A stretch of 63,064 nt of DNA from an uncultured Clostridia bacterium (GCA_947626755.1 CANQTP010000012.1:1-63064), one strand, 5' to 3'; shown: positions 6,603 through 17,414, counted from the stretch's first letter. Translations and numbers: made by a program. Notes: generated by a model not told the origin, from the letters alone.

Positions 6603-8607
6603 ATACGAAGAACAGTCCGCCTATCTGGAATACCACGAACGCCGCCAGCCACGCGGTCACACACTGGATAATTACCATCCATAATGCGGAAAGCCTGCTG
6701 TTCATTTCACGGCGGACAGCTGCAATTGCCGCAACGCACGGCGTGTAAAGCAGCGTGAATATCAGGAAACTTGCCGCGGAAAGGGGAGTGAACATTCCCG
6801 AAAGTACGGTATTTAACGAATTTGTGTCCGAACCCGTCAGCACTGCCAGAGTGGAGACTACCGCTTCTTTTGCGGTGAATCCCGTTATCAGCGCAGTGGC
6901 GGCTTTCCAGTCTCCGAAACCGAGCGGCGCAAATACAGGAGCAATTGCCGCACCAAGCTTGGCAAGGAGACTTTCCGAACTGTCCGCCGCAATATTCAGG
7001 CGGGTATCAAAACTCTGTAAAAACCATATCGCTATGGACGCAAAGAAAATTACCGTAAATGCCCGTTCTATAAAGTCTTTTGCCTTGTCCCACATGAGAA
7101 GCACAACGCTTTTCGCCGAGGGCATACGATAGTTTGGAAGTTCCATTACAAAAGGCACGGGCTTGCCTTTAAAACGGGTGTGGTTCATTATAACTCCGCA
7201 GATAATTCCCACAAGCATTCCCGAAACGTACAGCAGAAGCATTACAAGCGCTTTGTATTTCGGGAAAAATGCCGCCGTGAACACCGCGTAAATGGGAAGT
7301 TTTGCACTACAGCTCATAAACGGAGTAAGGAATATGGTCATTCGCCTGTCGCGGTCGGAAGCAAGGGTTCTCGTTGCCATGATGGCAGGAACGCTGCACC
7401 CGAAGCCTATCAGCATCGGCACAAACGACCGCCCCGAAAGTCCTATCTTACGCAGCAGCTTATCCATCACAAACGCTACACGCGCCATGTAACCGCTGTC
7501 CTCCAGAATTGAAAGGCAGAAGAACAGCGTTATTATGGTGGGCAGAAAGCTGAGAACACTTCCCACTCCCGCAAAAACTCCGTCTATTATAAGGCTTTTC
7601 ACCACGGGATTGAGCCCGTAAGCCGTAAGAACTTTGTCGGCGTACTCGGAAGCGTTGTCGATTACATATGAAAACGCATCTCCCAGCCATGCGCCTACCG
7701 ACCCGAATGTTATCCAGAACACAAAAAGCATTATGCAAAGGAAAAGCGGTATCGCAAGGTATTTATTGGTAAGAATGTTGTCTATCTTCACGCTTCGGGC
7801 GTGTTCCTTGCTTTCGTGGCATTTTACAACGGTGTCGCGGCAGACTTCCTCAATGAACGTGTAACGCATATCCGCAAGAGCGGCGTTCCTGTCCATGCCA
7901 AGTTCCTGTTCCATTTCGGTAACGCTGTGTTCTATCATTTCAAGTTCGTTTTCGTTGAGTTTCAGTTTGCCGTTAATGTCGGGGTCGCCCTCAACAAGTT
8001 TTGTGGCTGCAAATTTTGAGGAAGTTCCCGCTAATTGGGCATGATCCTCCACCATATGCGAAACGGCGTGTATACATCTATGTACTGCGCCCGAGCAGAA
8101 ATCCGTCCGCTTGGGCTTTTTCTGCTTTAAAGCTATTTCCTCGGTCTTGGCGATAAGTTCGTCTATACCCTCGTTCTTTGCCGCACTTATGGGAAGAACG
8201 GGTATTCCAAGACGTTCCGAAAGTGCCTTTACGTCCACCGTTCCGCCGTTGTTGCGGACTTCGTCCATCATGTTCAGGGCAAGAACCATGGGGATATTCA
8301 TTTCAATAAGCTGAAGCGTAAGGTAGAGATTTCTTTCGATGTTTGTAGCGTCGGCAATATTTATAATGGCGTCGGGTTTTCCGTCAATGAGAAAATCCCG
8401 CGTTACTCGTTCCTCGCCCGTATAGGGACGTATGGAATATATTCCCGGCAGGTCTACTACCTGACAATTTTTCAGACCGCGGACATCGCCTGATTTTCCC
8501 TCCACCGTAACGCCGGGGAAATTTCCCACGTGCTGATTTGATCCTGTAAGCTGATTGAAAAGCGTGGTCTTTCCGCAGTTCTGGTTTCCCGCAAGAGCAA
8601 ATATCAT
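6601..8607 (-). CDS. feoB: Ferrous iron transporter FeoB
   Basis: Inner-membrane Fe(II) uptake protein. The cytoplasmic G domain has G1 GNQNCGKTTLF at residues 7-17, the G2 loop NFPGVTVE, G3 DLPGIYS and G4 NMMD. After a helical domain (about 170-270), the membrane part (about 280-668) carries the two gate regions, including SGYMARVAFVMD and GFGCSVPAIMATR. 668 residues is normal for Firmicutes. The ATG overlaps the feoA stop by 4 bases, so translation is coupled. Confidence 0.96.
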   Translation of the reverse strand: MIFALAGNQNCGKTTLFNQLTGSNQHVGNFPGVTVEGKSGDVRGLKNCQVVDLPGIYSIRPYTGEERVTRDFLIDGKPDAIINIADATNIERNLYLTLQLIEMNIPMVLALNMMDEVRNNGGTVDVKALSERLGIPVLPISAAKNEGIDELIAKTEEIALKQKKPKRTDFCSGAVHRCIHAVSHMVEDHAQLAGTSSKFAATKLVEGDPDINGKLKLNENELEMIEHSVTEMEQELGMDRNAALADMRYTFIEEVCRDTVVKCHESKEHARSVKIDNILTNKYLAIPLFLCIMLFVFWITFGSVGAWLGDAFSYVIDNASEYADKVLTAYGLNPVVKSLIIDGVFAGVGSVLSFLPTIITLFFCLSILEDSGYMARVAFVMDKLLRKIGLSGRSFVPMLIGFGCSVPAIMATRTLASDRDRRMTIFLTPFMSCSAKLPIYAVFTAAFFPKYKALVMLLLYVSGMLVGIICGVIMNHTRFKGKPVPFVMELPNYRMPSAKSVVLLMWDKAKDFIERAFTVIFFASIAIWFLQSFDTRLNIAADSSESLLAKLGAAIAPVFAPLGFGDWKAATALITGFTAKEAVVSTLAVLTGSDTNSLNTVLSGMFTPLSAASFLIFTLLYTPCVAAIAAVRREMNSRLSALWMVIIQCVTAWLAAFVVFQIGGLFFV

Positions 8608-8846
8608 TTTTCCGCACCTGCTTTCTCGGGAATTATGGTAATTTTCTCCGCGTCCTCAAGACGTATGGTAAGTTCATAGCCACGCAGGAAAAGTTCTATG
8701 GGGTCGCCCATAGGCGCGACTTTCCGCACCATTACCTTTGTTTTGGGAATAAGTCCCATGTCAAGCAATCTGCACCGAAGCGCGCCCTCGCCGCCAACTT
8801 CGGTTATTACAGCAGACTGACCTGTTTTAAGTTCTCCAAGAGTCAT
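8604..8846 (-). CDS. feoA: FeoA, SH3-like partner of FeoB
   Basis: 80-residue cytoplasmic SH3-like protein required for FeoB activity: LKTGQSAVITEVGGEGALR, LLDMGLIP and GDPIELFLRGYELTIR are typical. It precedes feoB with a 4-base overlap and follows cls by 23 bases on the minus strand. Confidence 0.93.
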   Translation of the reverse strand: MTLGELKTGQSAVITEVGGEGALRCRLLDMGLIPKTKVMVRKVAPMGDPIELFLRGYELTIRLEDAEKITIIPEKAGAEK

Positions 8847-8869
8847 ATTAAAAACATCTCACTTTTATT

Positions 8870-10432
8870 TTAAAGCAGCGGCGCAATAAAGCGCATAAAG
8901 CCGCCGACTAACTTTGTAATTGCTTTTTCGTTCTTAATGCTTTCGCAGGTGACTTTTTCGCACTTTTTCAGAGTTTCGGAAAAGTCGTTTTCAATGTCGT
9001 GGACAACGTCCGCGCCGTAGATGTACGTTCCGCATTCAAAGTGGTGGTAAAGGCTTCTGTAGTCAAGGTTGATAGTTCCCACTACCGCTTTTTTATCGTC
9101 GGAAATGAACATTTTCGCATGGACAAATCCCGGAGTGTAGAGGTAAATTTCCACGCCCGAGTCAAGAAGCGTTTTGAAATATGTCTTTGCAAGAGCATAG
9201 ACAGGCTTTTTATCGGGAATTCCCGGGAGAATAAGTTTTGTGTCAATGCCCCTTTCGGCGGAATATTTCAGGGAATTTAACAGCGCATCATCAAGAATGA
9301 GATAGGGAGTCATGATATGAACGTAATTATTTGCCCTGTTGAGAATGTCCATATAGACTTTCTCGCCCACCTTGTCCGAATCAAAGGGATTGAAACCGTA
9401 GGGAACGGCATAACCCTTTTCGTTCGGGAAACTTTCAAAAGGCGCATCAAGGTAAGTCCTGTAATCGGGCTCTTTCTCGCCAAGACACCACATATTCAGG
9501 AACATCAGAGTAAGATTTCTGACAGCCTCGCCCTCTATCTTCACGGCGGTGTCTTTCCAGTGTCCGAAAACTTTTTTGTGGTTGATATACTCGTCCGCAA
9601 GATTCACGCCGCCGTTGAAACCCACTTTTCCGTCCACCACAAGTATTTTCCTGTGATCGCGGTAGTTGTAGTGAGTGGAGACAAAAGGTCTTATAGGTGA
9701 GAACATCTTGCATTTTATGCCGTATTTCGCAAGCATTTCGGGGTAATTATAGGGCAGTAGCGCAATGGCGCAGGTCCCGTCATACATGACGCGGACTTCC
9801 ACGCCCTCGGCGGCTTTCTGCGCAAGAATGTTCAGGATAGTTCCCCACATCCTGCCCTCTTCCACAATGAAATACTCCATAAAAATGAACTTTTCCGCGC
9901 TTTTCAGTGCTTCAAGCATGGCAGTCCACTTTTCCTCGCCCAAAGGGTAGTAGGTTATCCTGTTCTTGTCGGTTATGGGGAAAGTGCTGCTCTTATTAAG
10001 GTAATGTACAAGTTCGGCTGTCTCGGGGCTTTCCTTTCGTATTTCGGAAAGAACGGTTTCGTCCTGTTTAATGTCGTCCTTGTGGGTCTTTATAAGATAG
10101 TTATAGCCTGCGCCGACCGCACGGCTGCCTATATTTGTTTTCGTATACAGGTAGAAAAGCGTTCCGAAAACAGAAGTAAGTGAAACTACAAGTATCCAAG
10201 TAAGTTTTGCGGAAGAATCCATATCGCTGTTTACGATAGCGGCTATTACAAAGAAGTTGAAAACTCCCACGCCGCCGAGGATATGTGCTATAATTCCCGC
10301 AAAGAAAGTTTCCGCCGATATAAAGCAGGCAACTCCCAGCAGCAGAAGCAGGATAACTATGCCCGTCCTGCTGAATACTATTCTGAGCAGACCTTTTTTA
10401 TGCTTTTTAAGGAGATTTAGTTCTGCGTCCAT
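8870..10432 (-). CDS. cls: Cardiolipin synthase (phospholipase D family)
   Basis: Condenses two phosphatidylglycerol molecules to cardiolipin at the membrane. The 520-residue protein has N-terminal hydrophobic segments at about 25-50 and 58-98, then two PLD domains. The HKD motifs are DHRKILVVDGKVGFNGG and HAKMFISDDKKAVVGTINLD, both intact. The start at 10432 is chosen for the GGAGG 12 bases upstream and the promoter beyond it. The next gene feoA begins 23 bases after the stop, so cls-feoA-feoB is probably one transcript, an unusual pairing. Confidence 0.93.
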   Translation of the reverse strand: MDAELNLLKKHKKGLLRIVFSRTGIVILLLLLGVACFISAETFFAGIIAHILGGVGVFNFFVIAAIVNSDMDSSAKLTWILVVSLTSVFGTLFYLYTKTNIGSRAVGAGYNYLIKTHKDDIKQDETVLSEIRKESPETAELVHYLNKSSTFPITDKNRITYYPLGEEKWTAMLEALKSAEKFIFMEYFIVEEGRMWGTILNILAQKAAEGVEVRVMYDGTCAIALLPYNYPEMLAKYGIKCKMFSPIRPFVSTHYNYRDHRKILVVDGKVGFNGGVNLADEYINHKKVFGHWKDTAVKIEGEAVRNLTLMFLNMWCLGEKEPDYRTYLDAPFESFPNEKGYAVPYGFNPFDSDKVGEKVYMDILNRANNYVHIMTPYLILDDALLNSLKYSAERGIDTKLILPGIPDKKPVYALAKTYFKTLLDSGVEIYLYTPGFVHAKMFISDDKKAVVGTINLDYRSLYHHFECGTYIYGADVVHDIENDFSETLKKCEKVTCESIKNEKAITKLVGGFMRFIAPLL

Positions 10433-10469
10433 TGTAATATCTATCCTCCATAAGTATAATTTAATTCCA

Positions 10470-10498
10470 ATTATACACCTAAAGTCGTATAATGTCAA
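10470..10498 (-). promoter_or_regulatory. Consensus promoter of cls-feoAB
   Basis: Minus-strand TTGACA (10498-10493), 17-base spacer, TATAAT (10475-10470): a perfect sigma-A match. No Fur-box-like palindrome was recognised around it. Confidence 0.9.
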
Positions 10499-10581
10499 GC
10501 AAAGGCGGCTTTTGAATTTATAAACAATTAATCACAAAATACTGTTTTTTTCATAAAATGATAGTGAAAGGAGCGGTTTTT

Positions 10582-10902
10582 ATGACGGAATTAAACATAA
10601 CGGCAATTTTTTTATCATGTACGGCAATACTTATTATCAATGGCATCTATGCGGTAAAAACGGCAGTTCCGGGGAATTGCCCGAGAATTTTTCTTATACT
10701 TCCCGTGGACAGCGGTACTTCTGATATAGAATTTATCGTGAGACGATATATATACAGGGTCATGGGACAATATCCCGATACGCTGATAATTTTTTATGAC
10801 ATGGGCGCAAGCAGCGATACTGTTCAGATCTTTGAACGGCTGATGGAGCCTGTAGGAAGCTATTGTATTGTGAATAATGCTGATTTTTCCTCACATAGGT
10901 GA
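10582..10902 (+). CDS. Small membrane-anchored protein of unknown function
   Basis: 106 residues from the ATG at 10582, chosen because GAAAGGAG lies 10 bases upstream. Residues about 5-28 are one membrane helix. The soluble rest (FLILPVDSGTSDIEFIVRRY, then PDTLIIFYDMGASSDTVQIF) looks like a short alpha/beta domain and ends near NNADFSSHR. I do not recognise a named family. It lies upstream of obg, which has its own promoter. Confidence 0.65.
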   Translation: MTELNITAIFLSCTAILIINGIYAVKTAVPGNCPRIFLILPVDSGTSDIEFIVRRYIYRVMGQYPDTLIIFYDMGASSDTVQIFERLMEPVGSYCIVNNADFSSHR

Positions 10903-10941
10903 AAAATTTCGGTTAAAAATATCGGTTTTGACATATTTCTA

Positions 10942-10970
10942 TTGCAGTTTTGATTTGTTTGTGGTATAAT
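10942..10970 (+). promoter_or_regulatory. Promoter of obg
   Basis: TTGCAG (10942-10947), 17-base spacer, TATAAT (10965-10970), 75 bases before the obg ATG. Confidence 0.8.
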
Positions 10971-11017
10971 ATTATGGGTTTTTTGGGAGCATTTGTAAGA
11001 TGTTTCCTTAATTGTAA

Positions 11018-12325
<1,308 letters not shown>

Positions 12326-12340
12326 TGACGGGGGATATTT

Positions 12341-12877
12341 ATGGAATATTTTGACGTTTATGATCGTGAAGGAAATCTTACAGGAATGAACATGGCACGC
12401 GGGAAACCCATTCCTGAGGGTTGGTATCGTATGGTTGTGCACATATGCATATTCAATTCGGACGGGAAAATGCTTATCCAGCAGAGACAGCCTTTCAAGC
12501 ACAGCTGGAGCGGAATGTGGGATCTGAGCGTTGGCGGTTCGTCCGTTACTGGAGATACAAGCCTTTCCGCCGCTATAAGGGAAACTGAAGAGGAATTGGG
12601 GATACAACTTTCCACTGATGAACTTCGCAGAGTCCTTACCATACAAACAAAGGACATTTTGGATGATATTTACATTGTAAACAAGAATGTGGACGAAACT
12701 GCGCTGACGCTTCAGGCGGAAGAAGTCGCGCAGGTGAAATGGGCGGATATTTCCGAGATAAAGAGAATGATCGCGGAGGGAATTTTCATACCATATCATG
12801 AAGCACTGATAGATCTGCTGTTCTATATGAAAGACCATGACGGCGCAAGAACGGCGCAGGATCCGACAGAGAGGTGA
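12341..12877 (+). CDS. Nudix hydrolase (YfcD / isopentenyl-diphosphate-isomerase-like)
   Basis: A 178-residue Nudix protein. The N-terminal stretch YFDVYDREGNLTG and LIQQRQPFKHSWSGMWDLS resemble the group that includes YfcD and type I IPP isomerase. The Nudix box is GGSSVTGDTSLSAAIRETEE plus ELG; the first box acidic residue is Asp instead of Glu, and the REx2EE core is intact. The substrate is unknown. Its TGA stop is followed in the same frame by mrnC, which has no standard start codon. Confidence 0.85.
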   Translation: MEYFDVYDREGNLTGMNMARGKPIPEGWYRMVVHICIFNSDGKMLIQQRQPFKHSWSGMWDLSVGGSSVTGDTSLSAAIRETEEELGIQLSTDELRRVLTIQTKDILDDIYIVNKNVDETALTLQAEEVAQVKWADISEIKRMIAEGIFIPYHEALIDLLFYMKDHDGARTAQDPTER

Positions 12878-12883
12878 GTCGCA

Positions 12884-13300
12884 ATAGAAAAACATGATGT
12901 AAACAATTACAGCCCGCTGACGCTTGCATTCCTCGGAGACGCGGTGTATGAACAGCTTGTAAGGGAACGGCTCGTTCTTACGGCGAATATGCCTGTTAAA
13001 AAACTTCACACGGCGGCTGTGGAAAAAGTCCGCGCTTCCTTTCAGTCAAAGGCTGTGGACGTGATACTTCCCGAACTTTCCGAGGAGGAACTTTCCATAC
13101 TTAAAAGAGGACGGAACGCCACGGGAAATACCGTCCCGAAAAGTTCCGATCCTGTGGAATACAGACGCGCAACGGCGCTGGAAACACTGTTCGGTTATCT
13201 TTATTTAACGGAAAATCATAAAAGAATGGTTGAATTATTTGATATTATATGGTATAATACAGATTTAGTTCGGGAAAAGAGTGATGAAAGTGGATCTTGA
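12884..13300 (+). CDS. mrnC: Mini-ribonuclease III, apparent AUA start
   Basis: RNase III-type protein lacking the dsRNA-binding domain; in Bacillus it matures 23S rRNA ends. The coding signal begins IEKHDVNNYSPLTLAFLGDA with the catalytic GDAVYE motif at about residues 18-23, followed by LH, KRGRNA and GYLYLT, all family blocks. The frame contains only ATA at 12884 as a plausible start, preceded by GAGAGGTGAG 6 bases upstream. The first standard start, GTG at 12944, would delete the catalytic Asp. From the ATA the protein is 138 residues, the usual length. The preceding Nudix gene is in the same frame, separated by its TGA. Confidence 0.85.
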   Translation: MEKHDVNNYSPLTLAFLGDAVYEQLVRERLVLTANMPVKKLHTAAVEKVRASFQSKAVDVILPELSEEELSILKRGRNATGNTVPKSSDPVEYRRATALETLFGYLYLTENHKRMVELFDIIWYNTDLVREKSDESGS

Positions 13301-13961
13301 GGGAGTTAATATGATCTCCTGCGGGAATGTCAACTGCTATGTTATCAGAGGAAAAAGCGGGGATATTCTCATTGATACGGGAACTGCCGATTATCGGAAC
13401 GAAATTGAAGTATGGCTTCACAATTATAATGTAAAGCTGATCGTCCTTACACACGGGCATAACGATCATATCGGGAATGCGGCGTATTTTGCCGAACTGT
13501 ACGGCGCGCGTATCGCAATGTCGGAAGATGATATTTCCCTTGCGAAATGCAATATTTCGCGGAATGTCTACACTGTGGGGATCTTGGGAAAAGCAATGAA
13601 GAAAGCTTTATTCAAGCGCATGGAAAATGCCGCGGAGAGTTTCGATGTGAACATTCCGCTTAAAGACGGCATGGCTTTGGGCGAAGAATTGGGCATAAAA
13701 GACTGTAAAGCCATAAAACTTGACGGACACACGAAAGGTTCTTTCGGAATACTTCACGTAAAAGATCTTTACATAGGCGATGCGGCTATGAACCGCAAAG
13801 AACCGTCATTCCCTGCTATCTGCGAAAGTCCTGCGGCGGCAAGGCGTTCACTTGACAGGGTGAAAGAAATTTCCCCCAAAAGGATATTTTTCGGACACGG
13901 GCAGCCTATTGAAGGCAGCGGCTCAAAATACAGAAATATGTTTGTAAGAAAATTTTTGTAA
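13284..13961 (+). CDS. MBL-fold metallohydrolase
   Basis: A 225-residue metallo-beta-lactamase-fold hydrolase, similar in layout to glyoxalase-II-like proteins. Metal ligands are seen as THGHNDHIG (about 53-61), the His in KLDGHTKGSF, the Asp in IGDAAM, and a final FFGHG. The ATG at 13284 is taken (a GTG at 13281 is the alternative); it overlaps the end of mrnC by 17 bases, implying coupling. The substrate cannot be inferred. Confidence 0.88.
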   Translation: MKVDLEGVNMISCGNVNCYVIRGKSGDILIDTGTADYRNEIEVWLHNYNVKLIVLTHGHNDHIGNAAYFAELYGARIAMSEDDISLAKCNISRNVYTVGILGKAMKKALFKRMENAAESFDVNIPLKDGMALGEELGIKDCKAIKLDGHTKGSFGILHVKDLYIGDAAMNRKEPSFPAICESPAAARRSLDRVKEISPKRIFFGHGQPIEGSGSKYRNMFVRKFL

Positions 13962-13999
13962 AATTTTACAATATAATATTTATTTAAGGAGAGAATTTT

Positions 14000-14743
14000 A
14001 TGTCAGGACATTCCAAATGGAACAACATCAAAAGGAAAAAGGAAGCCACCGACGGCGCAAGAGCGAAGATCTTCACCAAAATAGGACGTGAGATCACCGT
14101 TTGCGTTAAGGAGGGCGGCGCAGATCCCAATAACAACGCAAAACTCCGCGACCTTATCGCAAAGGCAAAGGCTAACAACGTTCCTAACGACAATATCGAC
14201 CGCGTTATCAAGAAAGCTGCGGGCGGCGGTGACAAAACGGATTACGAAGCCAACGTTTATGAGGGTTACGGTCCTAACGGCGTTGCGGTAATTGTTGAAA
14301 CGCTTACCGACAACAAGAACCGCACGGCAGGCGATATACGCCACTATTTTGACAAATTCGGCGGAAATCTGGGAACTACAGGCTGCGTTTCCTTCATGTT
14401 TTCAAGCAAGGGCATAATTGTTGCCGAGAATAACGGTCTTGAAGAGGACAAAGTAATGGACGATGTGTTCGACCTTGGCGCGTCTGACTTTTCTATGGAG
14501 GACGATGTTATCGAGATAGAGACAGAACCAAATGAACTTGCGGCTGTCCGTGACGGACTTACCGAAAAGGGCTATAAGCTTATTTCCGCAGATGTGGAAA
14601 TGATCCCCTCTACCTACACGACTCTTACAGACGAAGAATCTATAAAGAAAATGAATCTGCTCCTTGAACATCTGGAAGATAACGACGATGTTCAGAACGT
14701 TTACCACAATTGGGATATGCCCGAAAGCGATGACGAAGAGTGA
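14000..14743 (+). CDS. yebC: YebC/PmpR family protein
   Basis: 247 residues of the YebC/TACO1 family, beginning MSGHSKWNNIKRKKEATDGA. The family includes DNA-binding regulators and, as shown for some members, factors that help ribosomes through proline-rich stretches. ELRD, NIDRVIKKA and YEGYGPNG are typical. AAGGAGAG stands 7-9 bases before the ATG. It lies 27 bases before alaS and is probably co-transcribed; there is no room for a T-box leader between them. Confidence 0.95.
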   Translation: MSGHSKWNNIKRKKEATDGARAKIFTKIGREITVCVKEGGADPNNNAKLRDLIAKAKANNVPNDNIDRVIKKAAGGGDKTDYEANVYEGYGPNGVAVIVETLTDNKNRTAGDIRHYFDKFGGNLGTTGCVSFMFSSKGIIVAENNGLEEDKVMDDVFDLGASDFSMEDDVIEIETEPNELAAVRDGLTEKGYKLISADVEMIPSTYTTLTDEESIKKMNLLLEHLEDNDDVQNVYHNWDMPESDDEE

Positions 14744-14770
14744 TTTGCAAATTGAAAGGAATGTTTTAAA

Positions 14771-17401
14771 ATGCAGTGGACAGGCTTAAACGATCTGAGA
14801 GAAAAATATCTCTCGTTTTTTGAAAGCAAAGATCACACAAGAATGGCAAGTTCTTCGCTTATTCCCCACGGCGACAACAGCTTGCTGCTCATAAACAGCG
14901 GTATGGCTCCGCTGAAAAAGTTCTTTCTCGGACAGGAAACTCCTCCAAATGTGAGAGTTACCACTTGTCAGAAATGTATCCGTACTCCCGATATTGAAAA
15001 TGTGGGCAAAACCGCACGCCACGGTACTTATTTTGAAATGCTGGGCAACTTTTCTTTCGGGGACTATTTCAAGAAAGAAGCTATTGCATGGGCGTGGGAA
15101 TTTCTGACAAAAGTTCTGGAAATTCCCGCTGACAGGCTCTGGATAACGGTTTTTGAAAGCGACGACGAAGCCGAGCAGATTTGGATGAATGATATAGGTA
15201 TTCCCAAGGAACGTATCAAGCGTCTCGGAAAGAAAGACAATTTCTGGGAACACGGCAGCGGTCCCTGCGGTCCCTGTTCGGAAATACATTTTGACAGGGG
15301 AGAAGCCTACGGTCCTTTTGAAAGCTTTGAACAGGCAAGCGACAATGACCGTATCATAGAAATATGGAATCTGGTTTTCTCCCAGTTTGACAGCGACGGC
15401 AACGGAAATTACGCCGAAATGGCTCACAAGAACATCGACACGGGCATGGGTCTGGAAAGACTTGCCTGCGCTATGCAGGGCGTTGACAACCTTTTTGAAG
15501 TTGACACCGTCCGCAACATTATGAATCATATCAGCAGAATTGCAGGCGTTAAATACAAGGAAAACGAGAAGAACGACATTTCCCTGCGTGTTATTACTGA
15601 CCATATCAGAAGTACGACTTTCATGGTCGGTGATGGCGTTACACCGTCAAACAACGGCAGGGGCTACGTTCTCAGACGTCTTTTAAGACGTGCGGCACGC
15701 CACGGCAGACTTTTAGGCATAAAAGAACCGTTCCTTTATGAAGTTGTTGACACGGTAATTGCCGAAAACGCCGTTGCTTATCCCGAACTTGAGGAAAGAA
15801 AGACATACATTAAAAAGCTGGTAAAGAGCGAGGAAGAAACCTTTGCCAAGACCATTGACAAGGGTATGGAGATCCTTACCGAGAAAACTGATGCCGTTCT
15901 TGCCGTGGGCGGAAAGGTAATCAGCGGCGATGATGCGTTCCTGCTCAGTGATACTTACGGTTTCCCCATTGACCTGACAATTGAAATTGCCGAGGAAAAG
16001 GGACTTTCCGTTGATATTGACAGATACCGGGAATGTCTCAATGAGCAGAAGAAAAAGGCTCGCGACGACCACAACGCAAAATCAGGTTCTTCATGGGAGG
16101 ACGGTTCTCTTGTTGTTGAAGCCGCGCCCACTGAATTTACAGGATATTCCTCAATGGAGGAGCAGGCGAAAGTTCTTGCCATCTTCGTTGACGGCGAAAG
16201 CGTTCAGACTGCAAATGACGGTGATGAAGCTGTTATTGTCCTTGATAAAACTCCTTTTTACGCGGAAAGCGGCGGACAGGTGGGAGACACGGGCGTTATC
16301 AGCGGTGCTATGACTGCGTTTGAAGTTTCCGATACAAAGAAGATACACAGCGGACATTTCCTGCATATGGGTATTGCTCAGGGAACAGTTTCCGTCGGCG
16401 ACAGCGTAACGGCTTCCGTTGATGAAGTCCGCAGACGTTCGATAATGAGAAACCATACTGCGGCGCATCTGCTTCAAGCGGCTCTCAGAAAAGTTCTCGG
16501 CGACCATGTTCATCAGGCGGGACAGCTTGTTGACAGCGAAAGAGTTCGTTTTGACTTCTCGCACTTTGAAGCGGTCACACCCGAGCAGCTTAATGAGATA
16601 GAAACTATCATAAATAAGAATGTTCTGTCGGCAATTCCCGTTGTTACAAACGAAATGCCCATTGATGAGGCAAGAAAACTCGGAGCAATGGCGCTTTTCG
16701 GTGAAAAGTACGGCGATATTGTACGAGTTGTCAATGTTGAGGGAACTTCCATTGAGTTCTGCGGAGGAACGCACGTTGACAATACTTCAAAATTAGGACT
16801 TTTCAAGATAATTTCCGAAAATTCCGTTGCCGCGGGCGTAAGACGTATCGAAGCGGTAACCGGTTCGGGCGTTCTTGCCCTTATCGGCGAATACAAGGAC
16901 ATTATTACGAAATCCGCACAGGCTATAAAAGCGCCCAACCCCGCGGAACTTGCTTCCAAGTGCGCCGCTGCGGCAAGCGAAGTCAAGACTCTTGAAAAGG
17001 AAGTTGCGGCTCTGAAAGGCAAGATCGCCGACGCGCAGCTTGAATCAATTTTTGCAGGCGCAAAGACTGAGGGCAAAGTAAAAATTATGACAGCGGTTCT
17101 GGAAAACACCAAGCCCGATGTTCTCAGGACAATGGGCGACCGCATAAAGGACAAGGCTTCGGACGCAGTGGCGGTAATTGTTGCGGTAAACGGAAATTCC
17201 GCTTCGGTAATATGTTCCTGCGGCAAGGACGCAGTTTCCGCAGGCGCACACGCGGGTAAGATAGTTCAGCAGGTTTCCGCAGTAACCGGCGGAAAGGGCG
17301 GCGGACGTCCCGACAGCGCCATGGCGGGTATCGGTGATGTTTCCCTTATCGGAAAAGCTGTGGACAGCGTTTCCGAAATTGTAAAAAGCGTTATAGGATA
17401 A
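14771..17401 (+). CDS. alaS: Alanyl-tRNA synthetase
   Basis: Charges tRNA-Ala. The full-length 876 residues comprise the class II catalytic domain (MQWTGLNDLREKYLSFF at the start, RVTTCQKCIRTPDIENVG), the tRNA-recognition region, an editing domain with HTAAHLL and the CGGTHVDNT zinc/editing motif, and the C-Ala domain ending GKGGGRPDSAMAG. GAAAGGAATG precedes the ATG. Confidence 0.98.
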   Translation: MQWTGLNDLREKYLSFFESKDHTRMASSSLIPHGDNSLLLINSGMAPLKKFFLGQETPPNVRVTTCQKCIRTPDIENVGKTARHGTYFEMLGNFSFGDYFKKEAIAWAWEFLTKVLEIPADRLWITVFESDDEAEQIWMNDIGIPKERIKRLGKKDNFWEHGSGPCGPCSEIHFDRGEAYGPFESFEQASDNDRIIEIWNLVFSQFDSDGNGNYAEMAHKNIDTGMGLERLACAMQGVDNLFEVDTVRNIMNHISRIAGVKYKENEKNDISLRVITDHIRSTTFMVGDGVTPSNNGRGYVLRRLLRRAARHGRLLGIKEPFLYEVVDTVIAENAVAYPELEERKTYIKKLVKSEEETFAKTIDKGMEILTEKTDAVLAVGGKVISGDDAFLLSDTYGFPIDLTIEIAEEKGLSVDIDRYRECLNEQKKKARDDHNAKSGSSWEDGSLVVEAAPTEFTGYSSMEEQAKVLAIFVDGESVQTANDGDEAVIVLDKTPFYAESGGQVGDTGVISGAMTAFEVSDTKKIHSGHFLHMGIAQGTVSVGDSVTASVDEVRRRSIMRNHTAAHLLQAALRKVLGDHVHQAGQLVDSERVRFDFSHFEAVTPEQLNEIETIINKNVLSAIPVVTNEMPIDEARKLGAMALFGEKYGDIVRVVNVEGTSIEFCGGTHVDNTSKLGLFKIISENSVAAGVRRIEAVTGSGVLALIGEYKDIITKSAQAIKAPNPAELASKCAAAASEVKTLEKEVAALKGKIADAQLESIFAGAKTEGKVKIMTAVLENTKPDVLRTMGDRIKDKASDAVAVIVAVNGNSASVICSCGKDAVSAGAHAGKIVQQVSAVTGGKGGGRPDSAMAGIGDVSLIGKAVDSVSEIVKSVIG

Positions 17402-17414
17402 GGAGTTGTTTTAA

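Noticed and set aside
14744-14770. T-box leader for alaS
   Set aside because: Only 27 bases separate yebC and alaS; no room and no T-box sequence.
14786-15604. Minus-strand frame of 272 codons inside alaS
   Set aside because: Mirror of the alaS codons; no family features and no ribosome site.
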